Shown here piece after piece: positions 15,895 through 23,344 of a stretch of DNA of 64,000 nt (position 1 is the stretch's first letter; each line of letters starts with the position of its first letter). Location: the NCBI RefSeq assembly GCF_003112535.1, contig NZ_BEWA01000005.1, positions 562,013 to 626,012 on the forward strand, in the 5' to 3' direction. This DNA comes from Streptomyces rishiriensis (GTDB taxonomy: Bacteria; Actinomycetota; Actinomycetes; Streptomycetales; Streptomycetaceae). Made by a program: the position numbers and the translations under genes. The notes under the pieces were generated by a model, which was given only the letters and a program-made list of their open reading frames with translations, had not been told where the DNA came from and did not search any database.

Positions 15895-15955
15895 TGAGCG
15901 ACCGCTTAGTACCTTCGGCAGACGTGACGCTAGAAGCCCTGGCACCCGGTGTCAA
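15895..15955 (-). promoter_or_regulatory. Promoter and TetR-type operator of the fabG operon
   Basis: On the minus strand TTGACA (15955-15950), a 17-base spacer and TAGCGT (15932-15927) form a near-consensus vegetative promoter. Just past the expected start lies TAAGCGGTCGCTCA (15908-15895), an imperfect palindrome with TAAGCG/CGCTCA arms, a shape often bound by TetR-type acyl-metabolism repressors. A repressor there would block elongation or open-complex formation. Confidence 0.6.
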
Positions 15956-15980
15956 CGCCATACGTCGCCGGTGTGATCCA

Positions 15981-16397
15981 TTACCTCACCAGCAGCTGGA
16001 GCAGCCGGTCCGCCTCGCCCGCCGGATCAGCGGTGAGTCCGGTGTGCACGGGGCCGGGCTGGACGATCGTCGAGCGGGGCGCGATCAGCCACCGAAAGCG
16101 CCGTCCGGCGTCGTCGCGCGCCGCCTGACCGGCCAAGGCGCCGCCCGCGCACACTCCCTCGACGGCCCGCAGGGCGGCCCGCACCCCCGCCACGTCCGCC
16201 TCCGGGTCCAGCGCCAGCAGCTTCGCCTCGTCGAGGTGGGTGCGGGCGCCGACGTAGTCCTGGCCGCGGCAGTAGACCAGCACGCCCGCGTTGATGCACT
16301 CGCCGCGCTCGACGCGCGGGACGACGCGCAGCAGCGCGTACTCGAAGACGTCCCGGTCGCCGCCCTGACCCGGCCTGATGATGTGGCGGTCGTTCAC
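15981..16397 (-). CDS. DUF3037 domain protein, partner of HipA-like kinase
   Basis: A 138-residue protein matching DUF3037. It has the typical opening DVFEYALLRVVPRVERGECINAGVLVYC, then the helical LLALDPEADVAGVRAALRAVEGVC and the C-terminal RFRWLIAPRSTIVQPGPVHTGL. The family is found next to HipA-like kinases. The GTG start at 16397 overlaps the upstream TGA as GTGA, so the two proteins are made together. Its function is unknown; it may be a cofactor, substrate or brake of the kinase. No DNA-binding motif is visible, so it is not a HipB-type antitoxin. Confidence 0.88.
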   Translation of the reverse strand: MNDRHIIRPGQGGDRDVFEYALLRVVPRVERGECINAGVLVYCRGQDYVGARTHLDEAKLLALDPEADVAGVRAALRAVEGVCAGGALAGQAARDDAGRRFRWLIAPRSTIVQPGPVHTGLTADPAGEADRLLQLLVR

Positions 16398-17149
16398 TCG
16401 GTCCCCTTGATGCGGTCGTGGATGACGGCGGCGCGCGACAGGAGGGGCGCCGCGTAGGCCTGGCGGAGCGTGTCCGGAGCGTCGAAGCCCGGTTCGTCCG
16501 CCAGCCAGACGTCGGGGATCTCGGCGGTGACCTCGGCGAGCAGGTCGGCGGTGACCAGCGGGGCCAGCTCCGCCGCCGCGGCCGCGACGTCCGGCCCGAA
16601 GGGGGCGAGGACGTGGTCGGAGGCGTCGTAGGGGCGGGCCGCCGAGGTCTCGGCGGTGGGCCAGTTGTGCTGCCAGATCATGGTGGCGCCGTGGTCGACG
16701 AGCCACAGGTCGCCGTGGTGCATCAGGAGGTTGGGGTTGCGCCAGGAGCGGTCGACGTTGTTCACCAGCGCGTCGAACCAGACGACGCGGCCGGCCTCCT
16801 CCGGACTCACCGGGAAGGCGAGCGGGTCGAAGCCGAGGGCGCCGGAGAGGAAGTCCATGCCGAGGTTGGTCCCGCCGCTCGCCTTCAGCAACTCCTGTAC
16901 CTGGACGTCGGGTTCGCCGAGTCCCAGCAGGACGTCGAGCTGCACGGCCGCCAGACGGGGCACCCGCAGGCCGAGCCGGCGGGCCAGCTCGCCGCAGACC
17001 ACCTCCGCGACGAGCGTCTTGCGGCCCTGTCCGGCGCCGGTGAACTTCAGGACGTACAGGCCGAGGTCGTCCGCCTCGACCAGTCCCGGCAGGGATCCGC
17101 CCTCACGCAGGGGCGTGACATAACGGGTCGCTGTGACTTCCTTGAGCAT
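16394..17149 (-). CDS. HipA-like Ser/Thr kinase-fold protein
   Basis: A 251-residue protein of the short HipA-like family. LYVLKFTGAGQGRKTLVAEVVCG holds the ATP-binding lysine and glycine loop; VVWFDALVNNVDRSWRNPNLL contains the catalytic-loop aspartate and the NPN metal residues, and WLVDHGATM is the DFG-equivalent. It is much shorter than E. coli HipA (about 440 residues) and lacks the N-terminal subdomain. E. coli HipA phosphorylates glutamyl-tRNA synthetase and causes persistence; the target here is unknown. Coupled by GTGA to the DUF3037 gene, with no HipB-like HTH gene nearby, it is not a standard toxin-antitoxin pair. Confidence 0.87.
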   Translation of the reverse strand: MLKEVTATRYVTPLREGGSLPGLVEADDLGLYVLKFTGAGQGRKTLVAEVVCGELARRLGLRVPRLAAVQLDVLLGLGEPDVQVQELLKASGGTNLGMDFLSGALGFDPLAFPVSPEEAGRVVWFDALVNNVDRSWRNPNLLMHHGDLWLVDHGATMIWQHNWPTAETSAARPYDASDHVLAPFGPDVAAAAAELAPLVTADLLAEVTAEIPDVWLADEPGFDAPDTLRQAYAAPLLSRAAVIHDRIKGTE

Positions 17150-17342
17150 CGCCCCAGGTTACTGGGCCTGCGGCGATGCGCGGCCGACAGCTCGGCGACA
17201 GCTGCGGCTTACGCCGTGCTCATGTCGAACCAGTCACCATCTCGGCACTGTCCGAACTCGGCGGGGGCGCTGAACAAGCCGCGCCCCCGGCTCGTACCTC
17301 ACGGCAGATCCACACACCCCCCCTGGAAGGGAACCCCCCAGC

Positions 17343-17855
17343 ATGACCAGCGCATCGATCAAGTCAACGTCGGGGCCCGCCCGCCGTACCGTCGTGGCTG
17401 CCGCCGGAGCCGCGGGGCTCTCCGTCGCGCTGACCGCGTGCGGAGGGTCCGACGACGACTCGTCGAGCTCGTCCTCGCCGGCCGGCGCCGCGGGTTCCAC
17501 CGGATCCACCGCAGGCACGCCCGCGGCGAGCACGGGCGGCACGGGCGGCGGGGACAACGCGGCGGCGGGCGCGGCGCTCAGCAGGACGGCCGACATACCC
17601 GAGGGCGGCGGCAAGGTCTTCGGCGCGGAGAAGGTGGTCGTCACCCAGCCGACGGCCGGCACGTACAAGGCGTTCTCCGCGGTGTGCACCCACGCGGGCT
17701 GTGCGGTGAAGTCCATCAGCGACGGCGTGATCAACTGCCCCTGCCACAACAGCAACTTCTCGATCGCGGACGGCAGCGTGAAGAGCGGTCCCGCGCGCAA
17801 GCCCCTGCCCGAGGTGCCGATCAAGGTCAGCGGAGACTCGATCACTCTGGCCTGA
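17343..17855 (+). CDS. Rieske [2Fe-2S] Tat-type lipoprotein
   Basis: A 170-residue exported Rieske protein. The N-terminus GPARRTVVAAAGAAGLS is a twin-arginine signal that ends in a lipobox (ALTAC), followed by a Ser/Gly/Thr-rich linker to about residue 75. The cluster motifs are CTHAGC and CPCHNS, giving the two Cys and two His ligands. Such small Rieske lipoproteins may serve periplasm-side electron transfer; no partner oxidoreductase is adjacent. It ends 14 bases inside the convergent isochorismatase-like gene. The upstream CCCCCC-AAGGGAACCCCCC tract at about 17320 is the 5' leader. Confidence 0.9.
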   Translation: MTSASIKSTSGPARRTVVAAAGAAGLSVALTACGGSDDDSSSSSSPAGAAGSTGSTAGTPAASTGGTGGGDNAAAGAALSRTADIPEGGGKVFGAEKVVVTQPTAGTYKAFSAVCTHAGCAVKSISDGVINCPCHNSNFSIADGSVKSGPARKPLPEVPIKVSGDSITLA

Positions 17856-18504
17856 CCTCCGCTTCCGCCGGGGCGGTCCGCCGGAGGCTGCCGAGCACCT
17901 CGTCGGTGGTCGCGACCGTGGCGACCAGCGCGAGGGTGTGACGGATCATCGCGGACGCGTAGTCGGCGGGCACCCCCGCGACGGCGTCCGACGGCACGAC
18001 GACCGTGTAGCCCCGGTTGACCGCGTCGAAGACGGTGTTGGGGATCGCGACGTTGGCCGACACCCCGGTCACGATCAGGGTGCGGCAGCCGAGGTTGCGC
18101 AGCAGGGCGTCGACGTCGGTGCCCTGGACGGGCGACAGCCCGTGCAGCCGCCGGACGACGAGGTCCTGCTCGGCGACCTCGATCGGCGGTGCGACGCGGG
18201 TCGCGTCGGTTCCGGCGAGCTGCTGGACGGGGAGTCGTTCGGCCGCGCGGAACAGCCGGGCGTTGCGGTTGGCGCCCCGGCCGTCGGGCCGGCGCTCGGC
18301 CACGGCGTGCACGACCTGGACGCGGTGCGCGTGGGCGGCCGCCACCAGCCGGGCGATGTTGACCAGGGCCCCCGACTCCCTTGCCTCATGGGCGAGTTGC
18401 GGGAGTGCGGCGGCCGTGCCGACGACGCCCTGCTGGCATTCCACCGTGATCAGGACGGTGCCGGCGAGGTCGAGAAGGGCGTCGAGCTCTCGGTGCGACG
18501 GCAT
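17842..18504 (-). CDS. Isochorismatase-fold protein with replaced catalytic residues
   Basis: A 220-residue cysteine-hydrolase-fold protein. Family landmarks are present (LITVECQQGVVG, VVRRLHGLSPVQGTDVDALLRNLG, TLIVTGVSANVAIPNTVFDAVNRGY), but the Asp-Lys-Cys triad is not: the usual Asp is Glu at residue 22, the Lys is Arg at 118/119, and the Cys position in the TGV-x-x-x-C motif is Ala at about 153. It is therefore unlikely to hydrolyse isochorismate or amides by the usual thiol mechanism. It may be a binding protein. It is divergent from the oxidase-fold gene at 18640, with a palindrome between them. Confidence 0.85.
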   Translation of the reverse strand: MPSHRELDALLDLAGTVLITVECQQGVVGTAAALPQLAHEARESGALVNIARLVAAAHAHRVQVVHAVAERRPDGRGANRNARLFRAAERLPVQQLAGTDATRVAPPIEVAEQDLVVRRLHGLSPVQGTDVDALLRNLGCRTLIVTGVSANVAIPNTVFDAVNRGYTVVVPSDAVAGVPADYASAMIRHTLALVATVATTDEVLGSLRRTAPAEAEVRPE

Positions 18505-18576
18505 GGGCTCCCCCTGACGTCGGTGTGGGGCGGGCGACACTAACCGCCATTGCGCGGAGAAGGAAGAAGACCCATC

Positions 18577-18601
18577 ATTTTCTGACGGGGTATCAGAAAA
18601 T
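18577..18601. promoter_or_regulatory. Palindromic operator between divergent genes
   Basis: ATTTTCTGA (18577-18585) and TCAGAAAAT (18593-18601) form a perfect 9-base inverted repeat with a seven-base centre. It is strikingly AT-rich for this genome and sits between the isochorismatase-like gene (minus) and the oxidase-fold gene (plus), so one dimeric regulator could control both. Confidence 0.6.
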
Positions 18602-18639
18602 CGGCACAGGACGACACAAGAGAAGAATGAGGGGGCCGC

Positions 18640-19107
18640 ATGACCGTCACTCAGCGTCGGGGCCGGAAAATCATGATGACCTCGGGCGAGCTGGACGCGT
18701 TCCTCACCGTCCAGCGCACCTGCCGGGTCGCGACCGTGTCCACCGACGGCGCCCCGCACGTCAGCGCCCTGTGGTTCCTCTGGGACGGGAACGCGCTCTG
18801 GCTGTACTCGGTGGTGCGCAGCAAGCGCTGGACCGATCTGCGCCGCGATCCCCGGGTCGCGATCGTGATCGACACGGGCGAGGAGTACGACACGCTGCGC
18901 GGCGTCGAGCTGTCCGGCGCCGTGGAGTTCGTCGGCGAGATCCCGCGCACGGGTGAGCTGTGCGCCGAACTCGACGCGGTGGAGACCCTGTTCGCGCGCA
19001 AGAACTTCGGCCTCGACGCGATGCCGCACGACGGTCGGCACGCCTGGGTGCGGCTGAAGCCGGAGAAGGTCGTGTCCTGGGACTTCCGCAAGCTCGGCGG
19101 GGCGTGA
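18640..19107 (+). CDS. Pyridoxamine-5'-phosphate-oxidase-fold (FMN/F420) protein
   Basis: A 155-residue split-barrel protein. RTCRVATVSTDGAPHVSALWFLWDG is the opening of the PNPOx-like fold and LYSVVRSKRWTDLRRDPRVAIVIDTG the flavin/F420-phosphate-binding stretch; KPEKVVSWDFRKLGG closes the domain. Members bind FMN, F420 or heme and reduce or sense small molecules; which cofactor is bound cannot be told. The ATG at 18640 follows GAGGGGGCCGC. It shares a divergent control region, with a perfect dyad at 18577-18601, with the isochorismatase-like gene. Confidence 0.85.
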   Translation: MTVTQRRGRKIMMTSGELDAFLTVQRTCRVATVSTDGAPHVSALWFLWDGNALWLYSVVRSKRWTDLRRDPRVAIVIDTGEEYDTLRGVELSGAVEFVGEIPRTGELCAELDAVETLFARKNFGLDAMPHDGRHAWVRLKPEKVVSWDFRKLGGA

Positions 19108-19159
19108 CGCCGACGACCCACCGCAGCCCGCCGCCCGGCCGGCCTCCTCGGCGCGCCCC

Positions 19160-20098
19160 TCAGCCCGCCGTGTCGTCGGCCGTCTCCCCCGCCGGCCGCC
19201 CCAGCGCCCGGCCCGCCGCCTCCAGCGCCTCGACGGCCGCCCGGATGGACGGGCGGCGGTCGGCGTCGGCCCGCCAGACCGCGTACACATGCCGGCGCAC
19301 CCGCTGCTTCAACGGGACCGTGACGACCCCTTCCGGCACCGGATGACGTCCGAGCAGCGGCGCGATGCACACGCCCAGTCCGGCCGCCACCAGACCGAGT
19401 TGGGTGTGGGTCTCGGCCGCCCGGTGCCCGACGATCGGCTCGACGCCCCGTGAGCGCAGCGTGAACATCAGCCACTCGTGGCAGAACTCGCCCTCGCCCC
19501 ACGTGATCCACTCGTCCTCGGCGAACTCCGCGAGGTCCACCTCGTCCCGGTGGGCGAGCCGGTGTCCGGCCGGCATCGCGACGTCGGCGGGATCGTCGAG
19601 GACGGGCGCCTTGACCAGGCCGTCCGGCACGGGCATCGGCTTGTTGTACCAGTCCAGGACGACGGCCAGGTCGAGATCGCCGCGCACGACGCCGGCGATG
19701 CCGCGCTCCGGCTCCAGCTCGGACGAGCGCAGCCGCAGCCCCGGATGCGCCTTGCGCAGCCCGGCGAGCACGACCGGGAACAGCCCACGCGCCGCGGTCG
19801 GGAACGCCGACAGCCGCAACTCCCCCGCCACCTGGCCGCGTTGCGCCTCCAGATCGGCCTGGGCCAGCTCGACCTGGGACAGGATCCGGGACGCGTGCTC
19901 GGCGAGCAGCCGCCCCGCGTCCGTCAGCCGCACCCCCCGTCCGTGCTTGGCGAGGAGCCGCTGGCCCACCTCCCGCTCCAGCTTCGCCATCTGCTGCGAC
20001 ACGGCCGACGTGGTGATGTGCAGGCCCAGGGCCGCTCCACTGACCGATCCGTGCCGGGCGAGGGCGCCGAGGGTGCGCAGGCGCTCCAGGTTCAACAT
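19160..20098 (-). CDS. LysR-family transcriptional regulator
   Basis: A 312-residue LysR regulator. The winged HTH is at residues 3-62 (LERLRTLGALARHGSVSGAAL, then ITTSAVSQQMAKLERE), followed by the linker helix and the two-lobed effector domain (GELRLSAFPTAARGLFP, LDLAVVLDWYNKPM, LGLVAAGLGVCIAPLL). It is divergent from the EamA exporter at 20172 with 73 bases between the starts, the standard LysR arrangement, so the exporter is the likely target. The start has no Shine-Dalgarno sequence; TAGCAT lies eight bases upstream, suggesting a leaderless message. The inducer is unknown. Confidence 0.93.
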   Translation of the reverse strand: MLNLERLRTLGALARHGSVSGAALGLHITTSAVSQQMAKLEREVGQRLLAKHGRGVRLTDAGRLLAEHASRILSQVELAQADLEAQRGQVAGELRLSAFPTAARGLFPVVLAGLRKAHPGLRLRSSELEPERGIAGVVRGDLDLAVVLDWYNKPMPVPDGLVKAPVLDDPADVAMPAGHRLAHRDEVDLAEFAEDEWITWGEGEFCHEWLMFTLRSRGVEPIVGHRAAETHTQLGLVAAGLGVCIAPLLGRHPVPEGVVTVPLKQRVRRHVYAVWRADADRRPSIRAAVEALEAAGRALGRPAGETADDTAG

Positions 20099-20102
20099 GT
20101 AA

Positions 20103-20137
20103 GCAATGCTACGAGGTATTGCTCGATAATTCTCGAT
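20103..20137. promoter_or_regulatory. LysR-type binding region between lysR and eamA genes
   Basis: AGCAAT (20103-20108) and ATTGCT (20119-20124) form an inverted repeat with a 10-base centre; TCGA-N6-TCGA (20124-20137) forms a second palindrome next to it. Two adjacent dyads in an AT-rich 73-base divergent gap fit the recognition and activation sites of LysR regulators. Confidence 0.55.
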
Positions 20138-20171
20138 TGTGCTACGAGATCGTCTCCGTCATCGTTGAGCC

Positions 20172-21131
20172 ATGACCTCGGCGACCGCACCCACTCCGAC
20201 CCGCTCGCAGCATCCCCCCACCCGGCCCACGCCGGGCCCCACCACCCACCGACGCCGCACCCTCGACTGGCGCCTGCGCTTCGGCGCGCTGTCGCTGATC
20301 TGGGGCTTCAGCTTCCTGCTCATCAAGGTGGGCACCGGCGGCTACGCGCCCTTCCAGGTCACCTTCGGCAGGCTGGCGTTCGGGACGGCCGTGCTGGCGG
20401 TCGCGATGGCGGTGAAGCGCGAACGGCTCCCTCGCGGGGCCCGCACCTGGGCGCATCTGACCGTGTCCGCGTTCCTGCTCAACGCCCTGCCCTTCTCCCT
20501 CTTCGCCTACGCGGAGCTGACGATCCCGTCCACCCTGGCCGGCATCTGCAACGCGACCTCGCCGTTGTGGGGCATGGCCCTGTCGCTGGTCGCCCTCTCC
20601 GAGGACCGGCCGACCCGGCTGCGCGTCGCGGGTCTGGGCCTCGGGTTCCTGGGCGTGCTGACCGTGCTCGGCGCGTGGCAGGGCTTCCACGGCCTGGACG
20701 CCCGGGGAACGGCGCTGGCCCTGCTCGCCTCGCTCAGCTACCCGATCGGCTGGATCTATCTCCGCCGCACACTGGCGGCCACCGGCTCCTCCGCCCTGTC
20801 GATGACCGGCGCGCAGCTGTTCCTGGCGACCCTGCAACTCGCCGTGGTCACCCCCCTGTTCACCACGTTCCCGACCCGGTTCCCGCTGCTCCCCCTGCTC
20901 GCGACGGCGGCACTGGGAGCACTCGGCACGGGCCTGGCGCTGCTGATCCAGTACGGCCTGGTCACGGAGGTCGGTCCGACGACGGCCCAGATGGTCACCT
21001 ACTTCATCCCGGTCATCGCGACGGCGGCGGGCGTCGCCCTGCTGGACGAGCCGTTGAGCTGGTCGACGCCGGCCGGAGCGGCGATCGTCCTGGCGGGTGC
21101 GGCGCTCACCCAGGTGCGGGGCCGGTCCTGA
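20172..21131 (+). CDS. EamA-family (DMT superfamily) transporter
   Basis: A 319-residue inner-membrane protein with ten hydrophobic segments arranged as two EamA repeats (LSLIWGFSFLLIKVG starts repeat 1; GTALALLASLSYPIGWIYLRR starts repeat 2). The N-terminal 30 residues are Pro/Thr-rich and probably cytoplasmic. DMT transporters export amino acids, metabolites or drugs by proton exchange; the substrate is unknown. It is divergent from the LysR gene and probably controlled by it. A bidirectional hairpin at 21134-21174 directly follows the stop. Confidence 0.92.
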   Translation: MTSATAPTPTRSQHPPTRPTPGPTTHRRRTLDWRLRFGALSLIWGFSFLLIKVGTGGYAPFQVTFGRLAFGTAVLAVAMAVKRERLPRGARTWAHLTVSAFLLNALPFSLFAYAELTIPSTLAGICNATSPLWGMALSLVALSEDRPTRLRVAGLGLGFLGVLTVLGAWQGFHGLDARGTALALLASLSYPIGWIYLRRTLAATGSSALSMTGAQLFLATLQLAVVTPLFTTFPTRFPLLPLLATAALGALGTGLALLIQYGLVTEVGPTTAQMVTYFIPVIATAAGVALLDEPLSWSTPAGAAIVLAGAALTQVRGRS

Positions 21132-21133
21132 CC

Positions 21134-21174
21134 GGTGCGCGGCGGCGCCCCTTCCGGGGGAGCCGCCGCGCACC
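21134..21174. terminator. Bidirectional terminator between eamA and mocR-type genes
   Basis: GGTGCGCGGCGGC (21134-21146) pairs perfectly with GCCGCCGCGCACC (21162-21174), and the GCCCC/GGGGG bases inside extend the stem. It fills the 50-base gap between convergent genes and can serve both. Confidence 0.8.
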
Positions 21175-21182
21175 GCCGGCCA

Positions 21183-22514
21183 TCAGACGTATCCGCGCAC
21201 GCCGCCCACCCGCACCGCGGCGGCGACCGCGTCCGCGAGCCCGTCGATCTCGTCCTGCGCCAGGGTGGACACGGTGATCCGGATCCCGGGCGGGGACTCG
21301 ACGCGGAACCGCGCCCCGGGGGCCACCGCCCATCCCGCCTGCAGCAGCCGGGTGACGGCCCCCGTCTCGTCCGGCACGGGGACCCACACGTTCAGTCCGC
21401 TGCGCCCGTACGCCCGGACCCCGCGGGCGGCCAGCGCGGCGATCAGCGCGTCCCGCCGGCTTCCGTACGCCGACGCCACCGCCCGCGGGTCCACCGCGCC
21501 GTCGGCCCACAGCCGCAGCACGGCCCGCTGGGTGATCCGGCTGACCCAGCCGGGACCGAGCCGCTGCCGTCCGCTCACCCGGTCGAGGGTGACGTCGTCC
21601 CCGGCGAGGACGGCGAACCGCAGGTCCGGCCCGTAGGCCTTGGCCGCCGAGCGAACGAAGGCCCAGTGCCGGGTGACTCCCGCGAGGGGGTGCAGCGGCA
21701 GGTCGACGATCCGGTGACCGTGGTCGTCCTCGACGAGCAGGGTGTGCGGATGCTCCTCCAGCACGGCGCGCAGGGCACGCGCGCGGGGGGCGCTCACCGC
21801 CGCGCCGGTCGGGTTCTGCGCCCGGTCGGTGACGATCAGGGCGCGTGCCCCGGCCCCCAGCGCTCGGCGCACGTCCTGGGGCAGGGGGCCCTCGTCGTCC
21901 AGGCCGACCGGCACGGTGCGCAGCCCGAGGGCCGGCACCAGGTCGAGCAGGGAGCCCCAGCCGGGATCCTCGACGGCCACGACGTCGCCCGGCCGCAGAT
22001 GCGCGGCGAGGACGCGTTCGATCGCGTCCAGCGAGCCGGAGGCGACCGCCACCGATCCGGCCGGCACGCCGTCCGCGTGCAGGTCGGCCCGGGCCAGCTC
22101 GGCCAACTCCGGTTCCACCGGCGCGTGTCCGTACAGCACCGGCTCCCGGTCCCCCTGGGCGGCGGCCCAGGCGAACGCCGGGGCCAGCGGCGGCAGCAGC
22201 GCCGTGTCCGGGTTGCCCTCGGACGCGTCCCGCACGCCCTCCGGGACGTCGACCCGGATGAAGTCGCGCCCGGTCGTGGCGGGCTTCGCGCGCACCCGGC
22301 TGCCCCGGCGGCCGTCGGTCTCGATCACCCCCCGCTCGCGCAGGGTGCGATAGGCGGCCGCGACGGTGTTCGGGTTGACGCCGAGTGCGGTCGCCAACTC
22401 CCGCATGGGCGGCAGGACTTGCCCCGGGCGCAGCTCGCCCGCGCCGACCGCCGCCTCGACGCTCGCGGAAATCTCGGCTGCCCTTCGGCCTTGGATCGGA
22501 TACTCTCCTAGCAC
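21183..22514 (-). CDS. MocR-type GntR regulator with aminotransferase domain
   Basis: A 443-residue fusion regulator. A GntR winged HTH covers residues 12-72 (ISASVEAAVGAGELRPGQVLPPMRELA, NPNTVAAAYRTLRERG), followed by a fold-type I aminotransferase domain with the PLP-lysine in VRSAAKAYGPDLR and the phosphate-binding arginine region after it. MocR proteins bind PLP and regulate vitamin B6 metabolism or neighbouring genes. It is divergent from the oxidase-fold gene at 22550, with the palindrome TGCACTAGTGCA between them, so it probably controls that gene and itself. The GTG start has no strong ribosome-binding site. Confidence 0.93.
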   Translation of the reverse strand: MLGEYPIQGRRAAEISASVEAAVGAGELRPGQVLPPMRELATALGVNPNTVAAAYRTLRERGVIETDGRRGSRVRAKPATTGRDFIRVDVPEGVRDASEGNPDTALLPPLAPAFAWAAAQGDREPVLYGHAPVEPELAELARADLHADGVPAGSVAVASGSLDAIERVLAAHLRPGDVVAVEDPGWGSLLDLVPALGLRTVPVGLDDEGPLPQDVRRALGAGARALIVTDRAQNPTGAAVSAPRARALRAVLEEHPHTLLVEDDHGHRIVDLPLHPLAGVTRHWAFVRSAAKAYGPDLRFAVLAGDDVTLDRVSGRQRLGPGWVSRITQRAVLRLWADGAVDPRAVASAYGSRRDALIAALAARGVRAYGRSGLNVWVPVPDETGAVTRLLQAGWAVAPGARFRVESPPGIRITVSTLAQDEIDGLADAVAAAVRVGGVRGYV

Positions 22515-22525
22515 AAAACCTATTA

Positions 22526-22537
22526 TGCACTAGTGCA
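22526..22537. promoter_or_regulatory. Perfect palindrome, likely MocR operator
   Basis: TGCACTAGTGCA is a perfect 12-base palindrome inside the 35-base gap between the divergent MocR-type gene and the oxidase-fold gene. Adjacent TATTAT (22521-22526) resembles a -10 element. Repressor binding here would cover both starts. Confidence 0.65.
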
Positions 22538-22549
22538 ATGGAGAGCGCC

Positions 22550-23233
22550 ATGCAGGGGACCCAGCAGTCGACGACGCCGCCCGCCGCCTACACCCCGACC
22601 GACCGCACGGTCCCCACCCGGGCGGCCCAGAAGGCGTCCTACGACAGGGAACTCGTGCATTCGATACTCGACGAGGGCTACGTGTGCCACCTCGGCTTCG
22701 TCCGCGACGGCGCGCCGATCGTGCTGCCGACGCTCTACGCCCGGGTCGGCGAGACGCTCTACGTGCACGGCTCGACGGGTTCGCGCCCGTTGCGGATGGC
22801 GGGACAGGCGGACCCCGGACTGCCGGTCTGCCTGACGGTCACGCACGTCGACGGCCTGGTGCTGGCGCGCTCGGCCTTCCACCACTCGATCAACTACCGC
22901 TCGGTGGTGGTGCACGGCACCGCGTACGACGTCACCGACCCGCAGGAGAAGCGCGCCGCGCTCGACGCCCTCGTCGACCACGTCGTCCCGGGCCGGGCCG
23001 CCGACTCGCGCCCCGCCAACCGCAAGGAGCTGGCGGCGACCGCGGTGGTCCGCCTCGACCTCGGCGAGGTCTCGGCCAAGACCCGCACCGGAGGCGTGAA
23101 CGACGAGCCCGAGGACCTCACCCTCCCCCACTGGGCCGGCGTGGTCCCGCTGCGCAAGGGCTACGACGCGCCCGTCCCGGAGGCCGATCTCGCGCCCGAC
23201 GCCCAGCTCCCCGGCTACCTCGCGGCGCTGTGA
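22550..23233 (+). CDS. Flavin-nucleotide-binding, NimA-like / PNPOx-fold protein
   Basis: A 227-residue split-barrel protein of the nitroimidazole-reductase-like group. ASYDRELVHSILDEGYVCHLGFV begins the fold, LYVHGSTGSRPLRM is the flavin-phosphate-binding stretch and RSAFHHSINYRSVVVHG is characteristic. ATG 22550 is chosen because GGAG lies six bases upstream; ATG 22538 is possible. Relatives bind FMN or related cofactors, and pairing with a PLP-binding MocR regulator suggests involvement in B6-vitamer handling or flavin-dependent detoxification. The reaction is not established. Confidence 0.87.
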   Translation: MQGTQQSTTPPAAYTPTDRTVPTRAAQKASYDRELVHSILDEGYVCHLGFVRDGAPIVLPTLYARVGETLYVHGSTGSRPLRMAGQADPGLPVCLTVTHVDGLVLARSAFHHSINYRSVVVHGTAYDVTDPQEKRAALDALVDHVVPGRAADSRPANRKELAATAVVRLDLGEVSAKTRTGGVNDEPEDLTLPHWAGVVPLRKGYDAPVPEADLAPDAQLPGYLAAL

Positions 23234-23344
23234 TCCCGGTCCATCCACCCTGCGAAACAACCTACGCGCCGCTGTCGATCCGGCCGCTTCCCGTTCGACA
23301 TCCTGGTGTAGGACGCATCGCCACACCAGGAGGCGACAGGACTG

